The notes: generated from the letters alone by a model not told the origin. Counted from the stretch's first letter, positions 1 to 7,437 are shown. The stretch is DNA of 18,809 bases from Roseicyclus sp041163945 (GCA_041163945.1 JBEAQJ010000027.1:1-18809); one strand, 5' to 3'. Numbers and translations: made by a program.

Positions 1-1
1 C

Positions 2-124
2 AAGGTGCTGTCGGGCGATGTGAAGATCCGCATCGATCAGCGGTTTACACTGGATCAGGTTGCCGATGCCCATCGCGCGCTCGAAGCGCGGCAGACCACC
101 GGGCAAACGGTCTTGATCCCATAG
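2..124 (+). CDS. C-terminal end of a quinone oxidoreductase / zinc-type alcohol dehydrogenase-like protein (partial)
   Basis: Only the last 40 codons are in the window; the reading frame starts at base 2 and ends at TAG. The peptide contains RFTLDQVADAHRALEARQTT followed by GQTVLIP. This is the usual ending of the MDR superfamily (NADPH:quinone reductase, QorA/CurA branch): a final strand and helix with the pattern 'aHralE.r.t.GkvvL.p'. Such enzymes reduce quinones or other activated carbonyls with NADPH in the cytosol. The Rossmann fold lies outside the window, so the exact substrate class cannot be judged. A hairpin just downstream separates it from the convergent gene. I am confident of the superfamily but not of the specific enzyme. 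Confidence 0.75.
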   Translation, partial: KVLSGDVKIRIDQRFTLDQVADAHRALEARQTTGQTVLIP

Positions 125-142
125 GATGCGACAAGCGCAAAG

Positions 143-166
143 AAGGTGCGCCTTTCGGCGCGCCTT
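143..166. terminator. Hairpin between convergent genes, probable terminator
   Basis: Ten-base arms (143-152 and 157-166) pair around a TTTC loop with one G-U wobble. Read leftwards the stem is followed by a T-rich stretch (CTTCTTTG), so it best serves the DUF2834 gene whose stop codon it touches. Read rightwards, a TTTT appears only some 8 bases later. Confidence 0.6.
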
Positions 167-480
167 CACGCCGTTTTGCGCACCGTCAGATACAGCGCCA
201 AAGGCAGGCCCGCGCTGACCCCGATGCCATAGGTCACGGGGATGACCAGCCAGAACCAGCGATCGCCGCGCAGCGCTTCGACCACCGCCCAGATTGTCAG
301 AGCAATGGCCGCAATGGTCAGGTCATAAACCAGCGCGCTGGTGGCATCATTGACCCACCATGCCGCCATCATCGGGCCAAGCGCCCATCCATGTTCCGAA
401 AACCAGGCATAGAAATAGCTCCAGGGCAGGATCGTGCCGAGGATCACAAGCGCAAGATAAACAAGCCGAAGAGGGGTCAT
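166..480 (-). CDS. DUF2834 family small membrane protein
   Basis: A 104-residue protein with three predicted membrane segments: roughly residues 5-25, 45-68 and 75-98. It has the short N-terminal helix, the W-x-Y-F region and the aromatic-rich FWLVIP stretch typical of DUF2834 proteins; the family has no established function. I chose the ATG at 480 because GAGG lies 7 bases upstream and the protein then starts directly with the first hydrophobic helix. A longer in-frame reading from 573 would add a non-conserved tail rich in Pro, His and Cys. It diverges from the ETF-QO gene across a 186-bp gap. The family call is by overall pattern, not by catalytic motif. Confidence 0.75.
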   Translation of the reverse strand: MTPLRLVYLALVILGTILPWSYFYAWFSEHGWALGPMMAAWWVNDATSALVYDLTIAAIALTIWAVVEALRGDRWFWLVIPVTYGIGVSAGLPLALYLTVRKTA

Positions 481-550
481 ATGGGGGCCTCGGGGGTGAT
501 GGTCACACGGGCAAGCTAGCGCATGAGCCCCCGGGGGCCAGCCTGCCCCT

Positions 551-568
551 GCGACAGTGTGCTGTCGC
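551..568. repeat. Perfect inverted repeat in the divergent intergenic region
   Basis: GCGACA (551-556) and TGTCGC (563-568) flank a 6-base spacer, just upstream of the putative -35 box of the ETF-QO gene. A self-complementary GCCCCC/GGGGGC block also sits at 527-538. Either may be an operator or simply a GC-rich hairpin; nothing more can be concluded from the sequence. Confidence 0.35.
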
Positions 569-575
569 GTCACGA

Positions 576-604
576 TTGACCCGGGGCGCGTGCTTCACTA
601 CCCA
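576..604 (+). promoter_or_regulatory. Candidate sigma-70-type promoter for the ETF-QO gene
   Basis: TTGACC (576-581, five of six against TTGACA) is followed after 17 bases by TACCCA (599-604), a weak -10. Predicted transcription start is near 611, which puts the palindrome at 609-623 over the start site. The -10 is poor, so this is a suggestion only. Confidence 0.35.
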
Positions 605-608
605 ATCA

Positions 609-624
609 CGCAACAATGTTGCGC
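609..624. promoter_or_regulatory. Palindromic operator-like motif, shared with the phaB promoter
   Basis: CGCAAC-AAT-GTTGCG is a perfect 15-bp palindrome (609-623). The 15-mer GCAACAATGTTGCGC (610-624) recurs with one change at 8403-8417 upstream of phaB. It lies 42 bases before the ETF-QO start codon and over the predicted transcription start, a usual place for a repressor site. The regulator is unknown. Confidence 0.55.
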
Positions 625-666
625 TGTGTGCCGCTGCGTGCGGCCCTGACGGGAGCCGGGGAAGAC

Positions 667-2319
667 ATGTCTGAAACGACACGCGAAAGCATGGATTATG
701 ATGTGGTCATCGTGGGCGCGGGGCCTGCGGGCCTGTCGGCGGCGATCCGGCTGAAGCAAATCGACCCCGATCTGTCGGTCGTGGTGCTGGAAAAGGGCTC
801 GGAAGTCGGGGCGCATATCCTGTCGGGCGCCGTGCTCGATCCGGTTGGTTTGGATCGCCTGATGCCCGATTGGAAACAGCGCGGTGCGCCGATCAAGGTG
901 CCGGTGCGCAGCGACAGTTTCTACATGCTGGGCGAAGCGGGCGGCATCCGCATCCCCAATACGGTGATGCCGGGGCTGATGAACAACCACGGCAACTACA
1001 TCGTGTCGATGGGCAATGTGTGTCGCTGGATGGCGGAACAAGCCGAAGCGCTGGGCGTCGAGATCTTTCCGGGAATGTCGTGTTCCGCGCTGGTCTACGA
1101 CGACAGCGGCGCGGTTGCGGGTGTGGTCGCGGGTGAGTTCGGCCGCAACCCCGATGGCACCCCGGGCGATGCCTATGAGCCGGGGATGGAGCTGCGCGGC
1201 AAATACGTGATGCTGGGCGAAGGCGTTCGCGGATCGCTGACCAAGGAGGTGCTGGCCAAATACGATCTGCAAAAGGGCAAATGCCCGCAGAAATTCGGCA
1301 TCGGCATGAAGGAAATCTGGGAAATCGACCCGGAAAAGCATCGCGAAGGAACGGTGGTCCACACCATGGGCTGGCCCTTGGGCGGCAATGCCGGCGGCGG
1401 GTCGTTCATCTATCACCTCGACAACAACCAGGTCTATGTCGGCTTCGTCGTTCATTTGAATTACGAAAACCCCCATCTCTATCCCTACATGGAATTCCAG
1501 CGGTTCAAGCATCACCCGATGGTGGCCGAACTGCTCAAGGGGGGCAAACGCATCGCCTATGGTGCGCGCGCCATTTCCGAAGGCGGCTGGCAATCCATGC
1601 CCAAAGCGGTGGCGCCGGGATGTGCGATCTTGGGCTGTGGGGTCGGTCTGGTGAACGTGCCCCGCATCAAGGGCAATCACAACGCCATGCTGTCGGGCAT
1701 TGCCGCGGCCGAGGCGGCAGCCCGCGCCATCGCGGCGGGCCGGTCCGGCGACGAGCTGGCCGATTACAACGATTTCCTGCATGCATCCGGGCCCATCGCC
1801 AAGGACCTGAAGCCGGTGCGCAACGTCAAGCCGCTGTGGTCGAAATATGGCCTGCTGGGCGGCCTTGTTCTGGGCGGGTTCGACATGTGGACCAACAGCC
1901 TTTTGGGGGCTTCGGTCTTTGGCACGTTGCGGCACGGCAAATCGGATGCGGCCGCCACCGGAAAGGCGCGCGATCACAAGCCCATCGATTACCCCAAGCC
2001 CGACGGTGTGTTGAGCTTTGACCGGCTGACGAACGTATCGTTTTCGATGACCAATCACGAGGAACACCAACCCGCGCATCTGCGGCTGAAAGATGCCGGC
2101 GTGCCGATCCAGGTGAACCTGCCCGAATATGACGAACCCGCGCAGCGCTATTGCCCGGCGGGCGTCTACGAGGTGGTGGGGCACGGCCCGGATGCGCGGT
2201 TCGTGATCAATTTCCAGAACTGCGTGCATTGCAAGACCTGCGACATCAAGGATCCGTCCCAGAATATCGTCTGGACGGTGCCGCAGGGCGGTGACGGGCC
2301 CAATTACCCGAACATGTGA
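667..2319 (+). CDS. Electron-transfer flavoprotein:ubiquinone oxidoreductase (ETF-QO)
   Basis: A 550-residue protein, the normal length for bacterial ETF-QO. It accepts electrons from reduced ETF, which gathers them from acyl-CoA and related dehydrogenases, and passes them through FAD and a [4Fe-4S] cluster to ubiquinone at the inner membrane. Residues 17-22 (GAGPAG) form the FAD-binding dinucleotide motif. The C-terminus carries the cluster cysteines: one in RYCPAGVYE and three in NCVHCKTCDIK, then the conserved W-T-V-P-x-GG-x-GP-x-Y ending. I chose the ATG at 667, with GGGGAAG a few bases upstream, over the in-frame 616 start, which adds a non-conserved leader overlapping the palindrome. 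A TPR gene follows after about 95 bases. The identity is secure; the usual symbols (etfD, ETFDH) vary. Confidence 0.96.
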   Translation: MSETTRESMDYDVVIVGAGPAGLSAAIRLKQIDPDLSVVVLEKGSEVGAHILSGAVLDPVGLDRLMPDWKQRGAPIKVPVRSDSFYMLGEAGGIRIPNTVMPGLMNNHGNYIVSMGNVCRWMAEQAEALGVEIFPGMSCSALVYDDSGAVAGVVAGEFGRNPDGTPGDAYEPGMELRGKYVMLGEGVRGSLTKEVLAKYDLQKGKCPQKFGIGMKEIWEIDPEKHREGTVVHTMGWPLGGNAGGGSFIYHLDNNQVYVGFVVHLNYENPHLYPYMEFQRFKHHPMVAELLKGGKRIAYGARAISEGGWQSMPKAVAPGCAILGCGVGLVNVPRIKGNHNAMLSGIAAAEAAARAIAAGRSGDELADYNDFLHASGPIAKDLKPVRNVKPLWSKYGLLGGLVLGGFDMWTNSLLGASVFGTLRHGKSDAAATGKARDHKPIDYPKPDGVLSFDRLTNVSFSMTNHEEHQPAHLRLKDAGVPIQVNLPEYDEPAQRYCPAGVYEVVGHGPDARFVINFQNCVHCKTCDIKDPSQNIVWTVPQGGDGPNYPNM

Positions 2320-2414
2320 TGGAAATTCGCCCAAGGGCGGCCAAGCGGGGGCTGGGGCGCATTGCCCTTGCCCGAACCGGGGCCTAGTCTTTGCCCTGTC
2401 GTGGGGAGTTTTTG

Positions 2415-4145
2415 ATGATACGCCGCCTTTTGCTGTCCTGTGTCTTGCCGTTGGTCATGGGGGGGCTGGTGCAGCCGGCCACCGCACAGCAAGATGGGCC
2501 GGGTTTGGCCGGGCCTTACCTTGCGGCACGCACCGCCGTGCTGGAGGGCAATCACCGCAGCGCCGCGATCTATTTCGAAACCGCCTTGGCGGCAGACCCG
2601 ACCAACATGGCCCTGATCAACAACGCGATCTTTGCCAATGCTGCGCTTGGGCAATGGGGGCGCGCGGCCACCATCGCCGACATGCTTCCGCCTGAGGCGC
2701 GCGCCCAGGAGCTGGTGCATCTGGTGCGGATGGTGCAGCGCATCGCGGCGGGCGATCTGGGTGCCCTGCGCGCGGCGATCGAGGCTGGCATCGGCGCGGG
2801 CCCGCTGATCGACGGGCTTGCGATGGGCTGGATCTATCTGGGCGAAGGTGACATGCGCCGGGCCAGCGAAAGCTTTCTGGCCGTGGCCGACGATGCGCCC
2901 CTGGCCGATATCGCCTATACGCATCTGGCCTATGCGCGCGCCGCGGTCGGCGATTTCGAAGGCGCCGACGCGATCTTGTCGGGCACCGAATTCGGGCCCT
3001 TGTCGGCCAGCGAAAGATCGCTTTGGGCCCGGGCCGAGGTCTTGGTGCAGCTGGATCGGCGTGAAGATGCCCTGGAGTTGCTGGATTTCTTCACGGCGTC
3101 CTTGCCAAATCCCGCCTTGCTGGATCTGCGGGCCCGGATCGATGCCGCGTCAGAACCGGCCACCTATGGCTTCATCACCACCGCCCATCAGGGCTTGGCC
3201 GAAGTTTTCTACACGATCGCGCGTGCCTTGCAGGGTGAGCGCCGCGCGCCGGCCGATCGCGTGGACGGCGGCGCCGGCAGTTTGCCGTTGCTCTATGCCC
3301 GTGCGGCCCGTGGCATCGACCCGAGCCATTCCGAAGCGCTGCTTTTGGCGGCCGAGATGTTGCGCATGGACGGTCAATTCGATCTGGCCGATGCGGCCTA
3401 TGGCGATGTGCAGCCGGGGGATCGGCAATTCGTTCAGGCCCAGCTTGGCCGGGCCGATGCTTTTCTTGAAAATGACCAGCCAGAGGCGGCCGTGGATGTC
3501 TTGCGCGATCTGGCCCGCGATCATCCGGCCTTGCCCAGTGTTCAGGCGGCCTTGGGCGATGCGCTGCGCCGCACGGATCGCTGTGACGAAGCGGTGGTGG
3601 CCTATTCGGCCGCGCTTGATCTGGTCGACACGACCCAGAGCCGTGCGTGGTTTTTGTATTACACCCGCGGTATCTGCCGCGAGACCCTGAAGGATTTCAC
3701 CGGCTCCGAGGCGGATTTTCGCCAGGCCTTGGTTTTGAACCCCGACCAGCCGCAGGTGTTGAACAATCTGGGCTATTCCCTGGTCGAACAACGCCGCAAC
3801 CTGGACGAGGCTTTGGCCATGATCGAGCGCGCGGTCGCCGCCCGGCCCGAGTCGGGCTACATCGTGGACAGTCTGGGATGGGTTTTGTACCGGCTGGGCC
3901 GGTTTGACGAAGCGGTCGAACCCATGGAACGGGCGGTTGCGCTGCTGCCCACCGACCCGATCGTCAACGATCATTTGGGGGATGTCTATTGGATGGTGGG
4001 CCGCAAGCGCGAAGCGCAATTCCAATGGCAACGCGCCCTTAGCTTCGACCCCGAAGACAGCGACGCGATCCGAATTCGCCGCAAGCTCGATGTCGGGCTC
4101 GACCAGGTGCTGCAGGACGAGGGCGGGGTGGGCCAAACACCGTGA
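2415..4145 (+). CDS. Secreted tetratricopeptide-repeat (TPR) protein
   Basis: A 576-residue protein with a Sec-type signal peptide (MIRRLLLSC, then a hydrophobic stretch ending ATA-QQ near residue 25), so the mature part is probably periplasmic. The rest is helical-repeat sequence. The clearest TPR units are in the last third, roughly residues 405-550, with repeated patterns such as NNLGYSL..., DSLGWVLYRLGRFDEAV and NDHLGDVYWMVGRKREA. TPR arrays bind protein partners; the partner here is unknown. The ATG at 2415 has GGGGAG 6 bases upstream, while the in-frame 2391 start has none and would spoil the signal peptide. Its stop overlaps the ispE start (GTGA), so the two are probably co-translated. 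No enzymatic motif is visible. Confidence 0.88.
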   Translation: MIRRLLLSCVLPLVMGGLVQPATAQQDGPGLAGPYLAARTAVLEGNHRSAAIYFETALAADPTNMALINNAIFANAALGQWGRAATIADMLPPEARAQELVHLVRMVQRIAAGDLGALRAAIEAGIGAGPLIDGLAMGWIYLGEGDMRRASESFLAVADDAPLADIAYTHLAYARAAVGDFEGADAILSGTEFGPLSASERSLWARAEVLVQLDRREDALELLDFFTASLPNPALLDLRARIDAASEPATYGFITTAHQGLAEVFYTIARALQGERRAPADRVDGGAGSLPLLYARAARGIDPSHSEALLLAAEMLRMDGQFDLADAAYGDVQPGDRQFVQAQLGRADAFLENDQPEAAVDVLRDLARDHPALPSVQAALGDALRRTDRCDEAVVAYSAALDLVDTTQSRAWFLYYTRGICRETLKDFTGSEADFRQALVLNPDQPQVLNNLGYSLVEQRRNLDEALAMIERAVAARPESGYIVDSLGWVLYRLGRFDEAVEPMERAVALLPTDPIVNDHLGDVYWMVGRKREAQFQWQRALSFDPEDSDAIRIRRKLDVGLDQVLQDEGGVGQTP

Positions 4146-4978
4146 GGCTTTTTGCCCCTGCCAAGATCAATCTTGCGCTGCATGTGACGGGGCGGCGGGC
4201 GGATGGCTATCACCTGCTGGATTCCCTTGTCGTCTTTGCCGATGCAGGTGATTGGATCGACATCGCGCCGGCACCGATGCTGTCGTTGCGCGTTGTCGGG
4301 CCGCGAGCCGCCGGCGTGCCTGCAGATGCCCGCAACCTGATCTGGCGCGCTGCGACTGCGCTGGACCCGTCGGGGGGGGCTGCGATCACGCTGGAAAAGC
4401 ATTTGCCCGCGGCCGGCGGGATCGGCGGCGGTTCGGCCGATGCGGCGGCCGCCCTGCGGGGGTTATCGCAGGCCTGGGGCGCGGCCTTGCCCAACCCTGA
4501 CGCGGTGTTGGCGCTGGGGGCGGATGTGCCGGTGTGCCTGTTCGGGCGCCCCGCGCGCATGTCGGGGATCGGCGAAGCGATCGAGCCCTTGCCGCCCCTG
4601 CCGGCCTTGTGGGTTGTGCTGGTCAATTCCGGCATTGCGGTGCCCACAGGGCCGGTGTTCGCCGCCCTGGCACGGGCCGAAAACCCCGCGCTGCCGGGGA
4701 TTCCAGCCCAAGGCTGGCCCGATGCACGGGCCATGGCCACATGGCTTGGCCAAACCCGCAACGATCTGGAACCCCCCGCCCGTGGTCTGGTTGCCGACAT
4801 CGATCCCGTTCTCACCGCGATCGGCGTGCAAGATGGCTGCCTTCTTGCCCGCATGTCGGGATCGGGGGGCACTTGTTTCGGGCTTTTCGCATCTGCACAA
4901 GCCGCTCGCGCCGCTGCGGCGGCTCTTGCGGCCGATCATCCGGGGTGGTGGGTTCAGGATGCCGCGATCCTGCCTTGA
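4142..4978 (+). CDS. ispE: 4-diphosphocytidyl-2-C-methyl-D-erythritol kinase
   Basis: A 278-residue GHMP-family kinase that phosphorylates the 2-hydroxyl of CDP-methylerythritol in the non-mevalonate (MEP) isoprenoid pathway, in the cytosol. Visible motifs are the N-terminal FAPAKINLALHVTGRRADGYH (written here in part: APAKINL with Lys8, and GYH), the glycine-rich ATP loop LPAAGGIGGGSADAA at about residues 89-102 with the catalytic-region Asp100, and the C-terminal MSGSGGTCFGLF glycine motif. The start is GTG at 4142 and overlaps the TPR stop by four bases. This position gives exactly the family N-terminus, so the start is well supported. The neighbouring polyprenyl diphosphate synthase uses the isoprenoid precursors of the same pathway but is transcribed convergently, 4 bases away. 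Confidence 0.96.
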   Translation: MRLFAPAKINLALHVTGRRADGYHLLDSLVVFADAGDWIDIAPAPMLSLRVVGPRAAGVPADARNLIWRAATALDPSGGAAITLEKHLPAAGGIGGGSADAAAALRGLSQAWGAALPNPDAVLALGADVPVCLFGRPARMSGIGEAIEPLPPLPALWVVLVNSGIAVPTGPVFAALARAENPALPGIPAQGWPDARAMATWLGQTRNDLEPPARGLVADIDPVLTAIGVQDGCLLARMSGSGGTCFGLFASAQAARAAAAALAADHPGWWVQDAAILP

Positions 4979-4982
4979 TCGG

Positions 4983-5984
4983 TCAGGCCAGACGCGCAAC
5001 CACATAGTCGGCCAGATCATGCATCATCGTGCGTAGCGGATGATCGGGCAGATGATCCAGCGCCGCCTGCGCGCGGGCCGACCAGCCAAAGGCTTCGGCG
5101 CGGGTTTCTTCCAAGGTGCCATGCCGCCGGAGCAGGTCCAGCGCCTGATCCAGATCACCGTCCTGCTGGGCGCCTTGTTCGATGGTGCGCTGCCAGAATG
5201 CGCGCTCGGCCGCATCGGCGCGCGCAATCGCGCGGATCACCGGAAGGGTCAGCTTGCGTTCGCGGAAATCGTCGCCCGTGTTCTTGCCGATCACACCGGC
5301 GCTGCCGCCCCAATCCAGCAGGTCATCGGCCATCTGAAAGGCGATGCCAAGCCCATCGCCATAGGTGGCCAGTGCGTGCACCTGATCTTCGGGGCGGTCA
5401 GCAATCACGCCGCCCACTTCGCAAGCAGCCTGAAACAGGGCGGCGGTCTTGCCGCGGATGACTTGCAGGTAAATCTCTTCGGTGGTTGCCAGGTTGGCGG
5501 CCGCCGTCAGTTGCAGCACCTCGCCCTCGGCGATCACGGCGGCGGCATTCGACAAGATCGACAGCACCCGCAGATTGCCCGGTTCGACCATCAACTGGAA
5601 GGCGCGGGCAAACAGGTAGTCCCCCACCAGAATGCTGGATTTGTTGTCCCACAACAGGTTCGCGGTGGGCCGTCCCCGGCGTTTCTGGCTTTCGTCGACC
5701 ACATCGTCATGCAGCAGCGTGGCCGTGTGGATGAATTCGACCGTTGCCGCCAGCTTGTGATGCGCCGTGCCGCTGTAACCGCAGAGCCGCGCGGCCGCCA
5801 AGGTCAGCATCGGGCGCACCCGCTTTCCGCCGGCGTCGACCAGGTGGGCCGTGACCTCGGGGATGCGCGGCGCATGTTGTGACGCCATGCGCGCCCGGAT
5901 CAGCACATCGACAGCCGCCAGATCATCGGCCAGGGCGATCTGCATGCGCTCATGCGGCTTGGTGGCGGCGTCATCAAGGCTCAA
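4983..5984 (-). CDS. ispB: Polyprenyl (octa/decaprenyl-type) diphosphate synthase
   Basis: A 333-residue trans-isoprenyl diphosphate synthase that builds the long side chain of ubiquinone. Both aspartate-rich motifs are present: DDVVD at residues 93-97 and DDLLD near 220. So are the GGKRVRP substrate loop and a GKNTGDDFRERKLTLP stretch. In Rhodobacteraceae the product is expected to be the Q-10 tail (ddsA-type), but chain length cannot be read from the sequence alone. I start it at TTG 5984 because AAGGA sits 7 bases upstream and the protein then begins with SLDDAATK, the family-like N-terminus. An ATG eight codons further upstream (6008) is in frame but has no good ribosome site. It diverges from the DUF2007 gene. 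Confidence 0.93.
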   Translation of the reverse strand: MSLDDAATKPHERMQIALADDLAAVDVLIRARMASQHAPRIPEVTAHLVDAGGKRVRPMLTLAAARLCGYSGTAHHKLAATVEFIHTATLLHDDVVDESQKRRGRPTANLLWDNKSSILVGDYLFARAFQLMVEPGNLRVLSILSNAAAVIAEGEVLQLTAAANLATTEEIYLQVIRGKTAALFQAACEVGGVIADRPEDQVHALATYGDGLGIAFQMADDLLDWGGSAGVIGKNTGDDFRERKLTLPVIRAIARADAAERAFWQRTIEQGAQQDGDLDQALDLLRRHGTLEETRAEAFGWSARAQAALDHLPDHPLRTMMHDLADYVVARLA

Positions 5985-6038
5985 GCGCCCATCCTTCCGT
6001 GGTCTCATCGTCTCGACAAGAACGGCGGGGCCGCCTAG

Positions 6039-6263
6039 ATGCGAAACATGTTCGAAATCATGCGCAGCACCGATCCGACCGAGATTGCTTTCGCCTCGGC
6101 GCTCCTGTCGGGCGAGGGTATAGAGGTCTTCGTTCTGGACGTCCATATGAGCGTGCTGGAAGGGTCGATCGGGGTCTTGCCCCGCCGCATGCTGGTGCGC
6201 CAAGCCGATGCGGCCCAGGCCCGGATTGTTCTGCGCGACAACGGGCTGCCGGTGTCGCAATGA
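6039..6263 (+). CDS. DUF2007 family small protein
   Basis: A 74-residue protein of the DUF2007 type, a short alpha/beta fold related to signal-transducing PII-like regulators; its role is unestablished. The stretch DVHMSVLEGSIGVLPRRMLV is strongly characteristic of the alphaproteobacterial members. A second in-frame ATG at 6048 would give a 71-residue protein beginning MFEIMRSTDP, which fits family N-termini at least as well. Neither start has a textbook ribosome site (GGCGGGG lies upstream of 6039). The stop overlaps the next start as ATGA, so it is almost surely translated together with the methyltransferase. Confidence 0.8.
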   Translation: MRNMFEIMRSTDPTEIAFASALLSGEGIEVFVLDVHMSVLEGSIGVLPRRMLVRQADAAQARIVLRDNGLPVSQ

Positions 6264-7027
6264 TCCAAGCGGAAACCACGCTCGATGCTTTTCTGGGTGG
6301 GCGGCTCACGCTGCGCCAACCGCGGCATGGCTACCGGGCGGCGACCGATCCGGTGTTTCTTGCGGCGGCCTGCCCGGCGCAGGCGGGGGCGTTTGTGCTG
6401 GACCTGGGCTGTGGTGTCGGGGCGGCCAGCCTGTGTTTGGCCGCGCGCGTGCCCGGTGTGCGGCTGATCGGAGTGGAACGCCAGCATGATTATGCCGCGC
6501 TGGCGCGTGAAAATGCGGCGCGGGCGGGGGCAGACATGACCGTGGTCGCCGCCGATCTGGCCCAGTTGCCCCAAGATCTGCGGCAGATGCGGTTCGATCA
6601 TGTCTTGGCGAACCCGCCCTTTTTCCCGGCCGGTGCGGGATCGCGCGCGCATGATGCCGGGCGCGAGGCCGCCAACCGCGAAGATACGCCGTTATCGATT
6701 TGGGTCGCGACCGCGCGTGCGCGTCTGAAACCCGGCGGCTGGCTGACCTTGATCCATCTGGCCGAACGTTTGCCCGATTGTCTTGATGCCATCGCCAAGG
6801 GTTTTGGCGCGGTTACGGTTTTGCCGTTGCAACCGCGGGTCGGGCGGGCGGCCAGCCGGGTGGTGATCCGGGCGCGCAAAGGGGCGCGAACGCCCTTTGC
6901 GCTGCTGGCCCCCTTTGTGATCCACGAGGGGCGCGATCATGGCGCAGACGCCCCGGATTTCACCGATGCGGCGCAAGCGGTGCTGCGGGCGGGCGCGGCG
7001 CTGCCCTTTGCAGGCGGGGATGGGTGA
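6260..7027 (+). CDS. SAM-dependent methyltransferase of the TrmN6 / tRNA1(Val) adenine-N6 family
   Basis: A 255-residue class I methyltransferase. Residues 48-54 (DLGCGVG) are the SAM-binding motif I, an acidic residue follows in GVERQ (motif II), and residues 118-122 (NPPFF) are the catalytic motif IV typical of N6-adenine methyltransferases. The leading YRAATDPVFLAA segment is characteristic of the COG4123 group, whose E. coli member methylates A37 of tRNA1(Val). The substrate here is inferred from that family; a 23S rRNA or other tRNA target cannot be excluded. The start overlaps the DUF2007 stop by four bases. A longer in-frame reading from 5879 is not credible because it would cover the divergent promoter region and the DUF2007 gene. 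Confidence 0.87.
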   Translation: MIQAETTLDAFLGGRLTLRQPRHGYRAATDPVFLAAACPAQAGAFVLDLGCGVGAASLCLAARVPGVRLIGVERQHDYAALARENAARAGADMTVVAADLAQLPQDLRQMRFDHVLANPPFFPAGAGSRAHDAGREAANREDTPLSIWVATARARLKPGGWLTLIHLAERLPDCLDAIAKGFGAVTVLPLQPRVGRAASRVVIRARKGARTPFALLAPFVIHEGRDHGADAPDFTDAAQAVLRAGAALPFAGGDG

Positions 7028-7028
7028 A

Positions 7029-7058
7029 ACGCAAATCGTCTGCCGTGCGGTTTTGCGT
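7029..7058. repeat. Inverted repeat after the methyltransferase gene
   Basis: ACGCAAA (7029-7035) and TTTGCGT (7052-7058) flank 16 bases. It begins two bases after the methyltransferase stop and could be a weak terminator or an operator for the next gene. There is no T-run after it. Confidence 0.3.
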
Positions 7059-7073
7059 GACACGACTCGGCTT

Positions 7074-7102
7074 CCGTGATGCAGTTGTCATGTGACTGTC
7101 AT
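7074..7102 (+). promoter_or_regulatory. Pho-box-like direct repeat (candidate PhoB site)
   Basis: TTGTCAT (7085-7091), a 4-base spacer and CTGTCAT (7096-7102) match 13 of 14 fixed positions of the PhoB consensus CTGTCAT-N4-CTGTCAT. A third, weaker unit CCGTGAT (7074-7080, five of seven) lies one 11-base step upstream. The site ends 19 bases before the YdcH-like start codon, too close for a classical activated promoter unless the leader is extremely short. It may repress instead, or be fortuitous. Confidence 0.45.
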
Positions 7103-7121
7103 CCATGAGGAGAAGACGCTG

Positions 7122-7286
7122 ATGTCGCTTGGCTCTCATCTGCAGGAACTCAAGAAAAAGCATGCCCATCTGTCCCATCAAGTCGAACAGGCGCAGCGCA
7201 GCCCGGGGATCGATGATCTGAAGCTGCGCGAACTCAAGAAAGAAAAGCTGCGGCTCAAGGAAGAAATCACCAGACTGGACAGCTGA
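7122..7286 (+). CDS. YdcH/DUF465 family small coiled-coil protein
   Basis: A 54-residue, highly charged helical protein: SLGSHLQELKKKHAHLSHQV, then a P-G-I-D-D turn and a second helix rich in Lys, Arg and Leu. This is the two-helix hairpin of DUF465 (YdcH), a widespread family without a firm function. I chose the ATG at 7122 because AGGAG lies 9 bases upstream at 7108-7112 and the family normally starts here. A GTG reading from 7092 would add ten residues and place the start inside the Pho-box-like repeat. It is a single gene between the methyltransferase and a hairpin at 7291-7318. Confidence 0.85.
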   Translation: MSLGSHLQELKKKHAHLSHQVEQAQRSPGIDDLKLRELKKEKLRLKEEITRLDS

Positions 7287-7290
7287 GGCG

Positions 7291-7318
7291 GGCCGTTGGG
7301 CGCACGCCCGCACCGGCC
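7291..7318 (+). terminator. GC-rich nested hairpin after the YdcH-like gene
   Basis: An outer GGCCG/CGGCC stem encloses an inner GGGC/GCCC stem. It starts five bases after the stop codon. No T-run follows, so it may be a stability or weak termination hairpin rather than a classical terminator. Confidence 0.35.
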
Positions 7319-7370
7319 GATCCAGCCTTGCAGCAGGTGAAAGGCGGCTTTGCCGATTTCGCTTCTACTA

Positions 7371-7389
7371 AGGTCATTCTTTCTGACCT
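7371..7389. repeat. Inverted repeat AGGTCA-N7-TGACCT
   Basis: Six-base arms with a pyrimidine-rich 7-base centre, about 50 bases before the 37-codon ORF. It could be an operator for that ORF. No convincing -35/-10 pair was found around it. Confidence 0.3.
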
Positions 7390-7437
7390 ATCTCGGCGCG
7401 AGGGGAAGATGAACATCCCACCGAGAGGATCAGATCG

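Noticed and set aside
598..2334. 578-codon open frame on the minus strand opposite ETF-QO
   Set aside because: It is a mirror of the GC-rich codons of a certain gene; the protein is rich in His, Arg and Ala with no family pattern.
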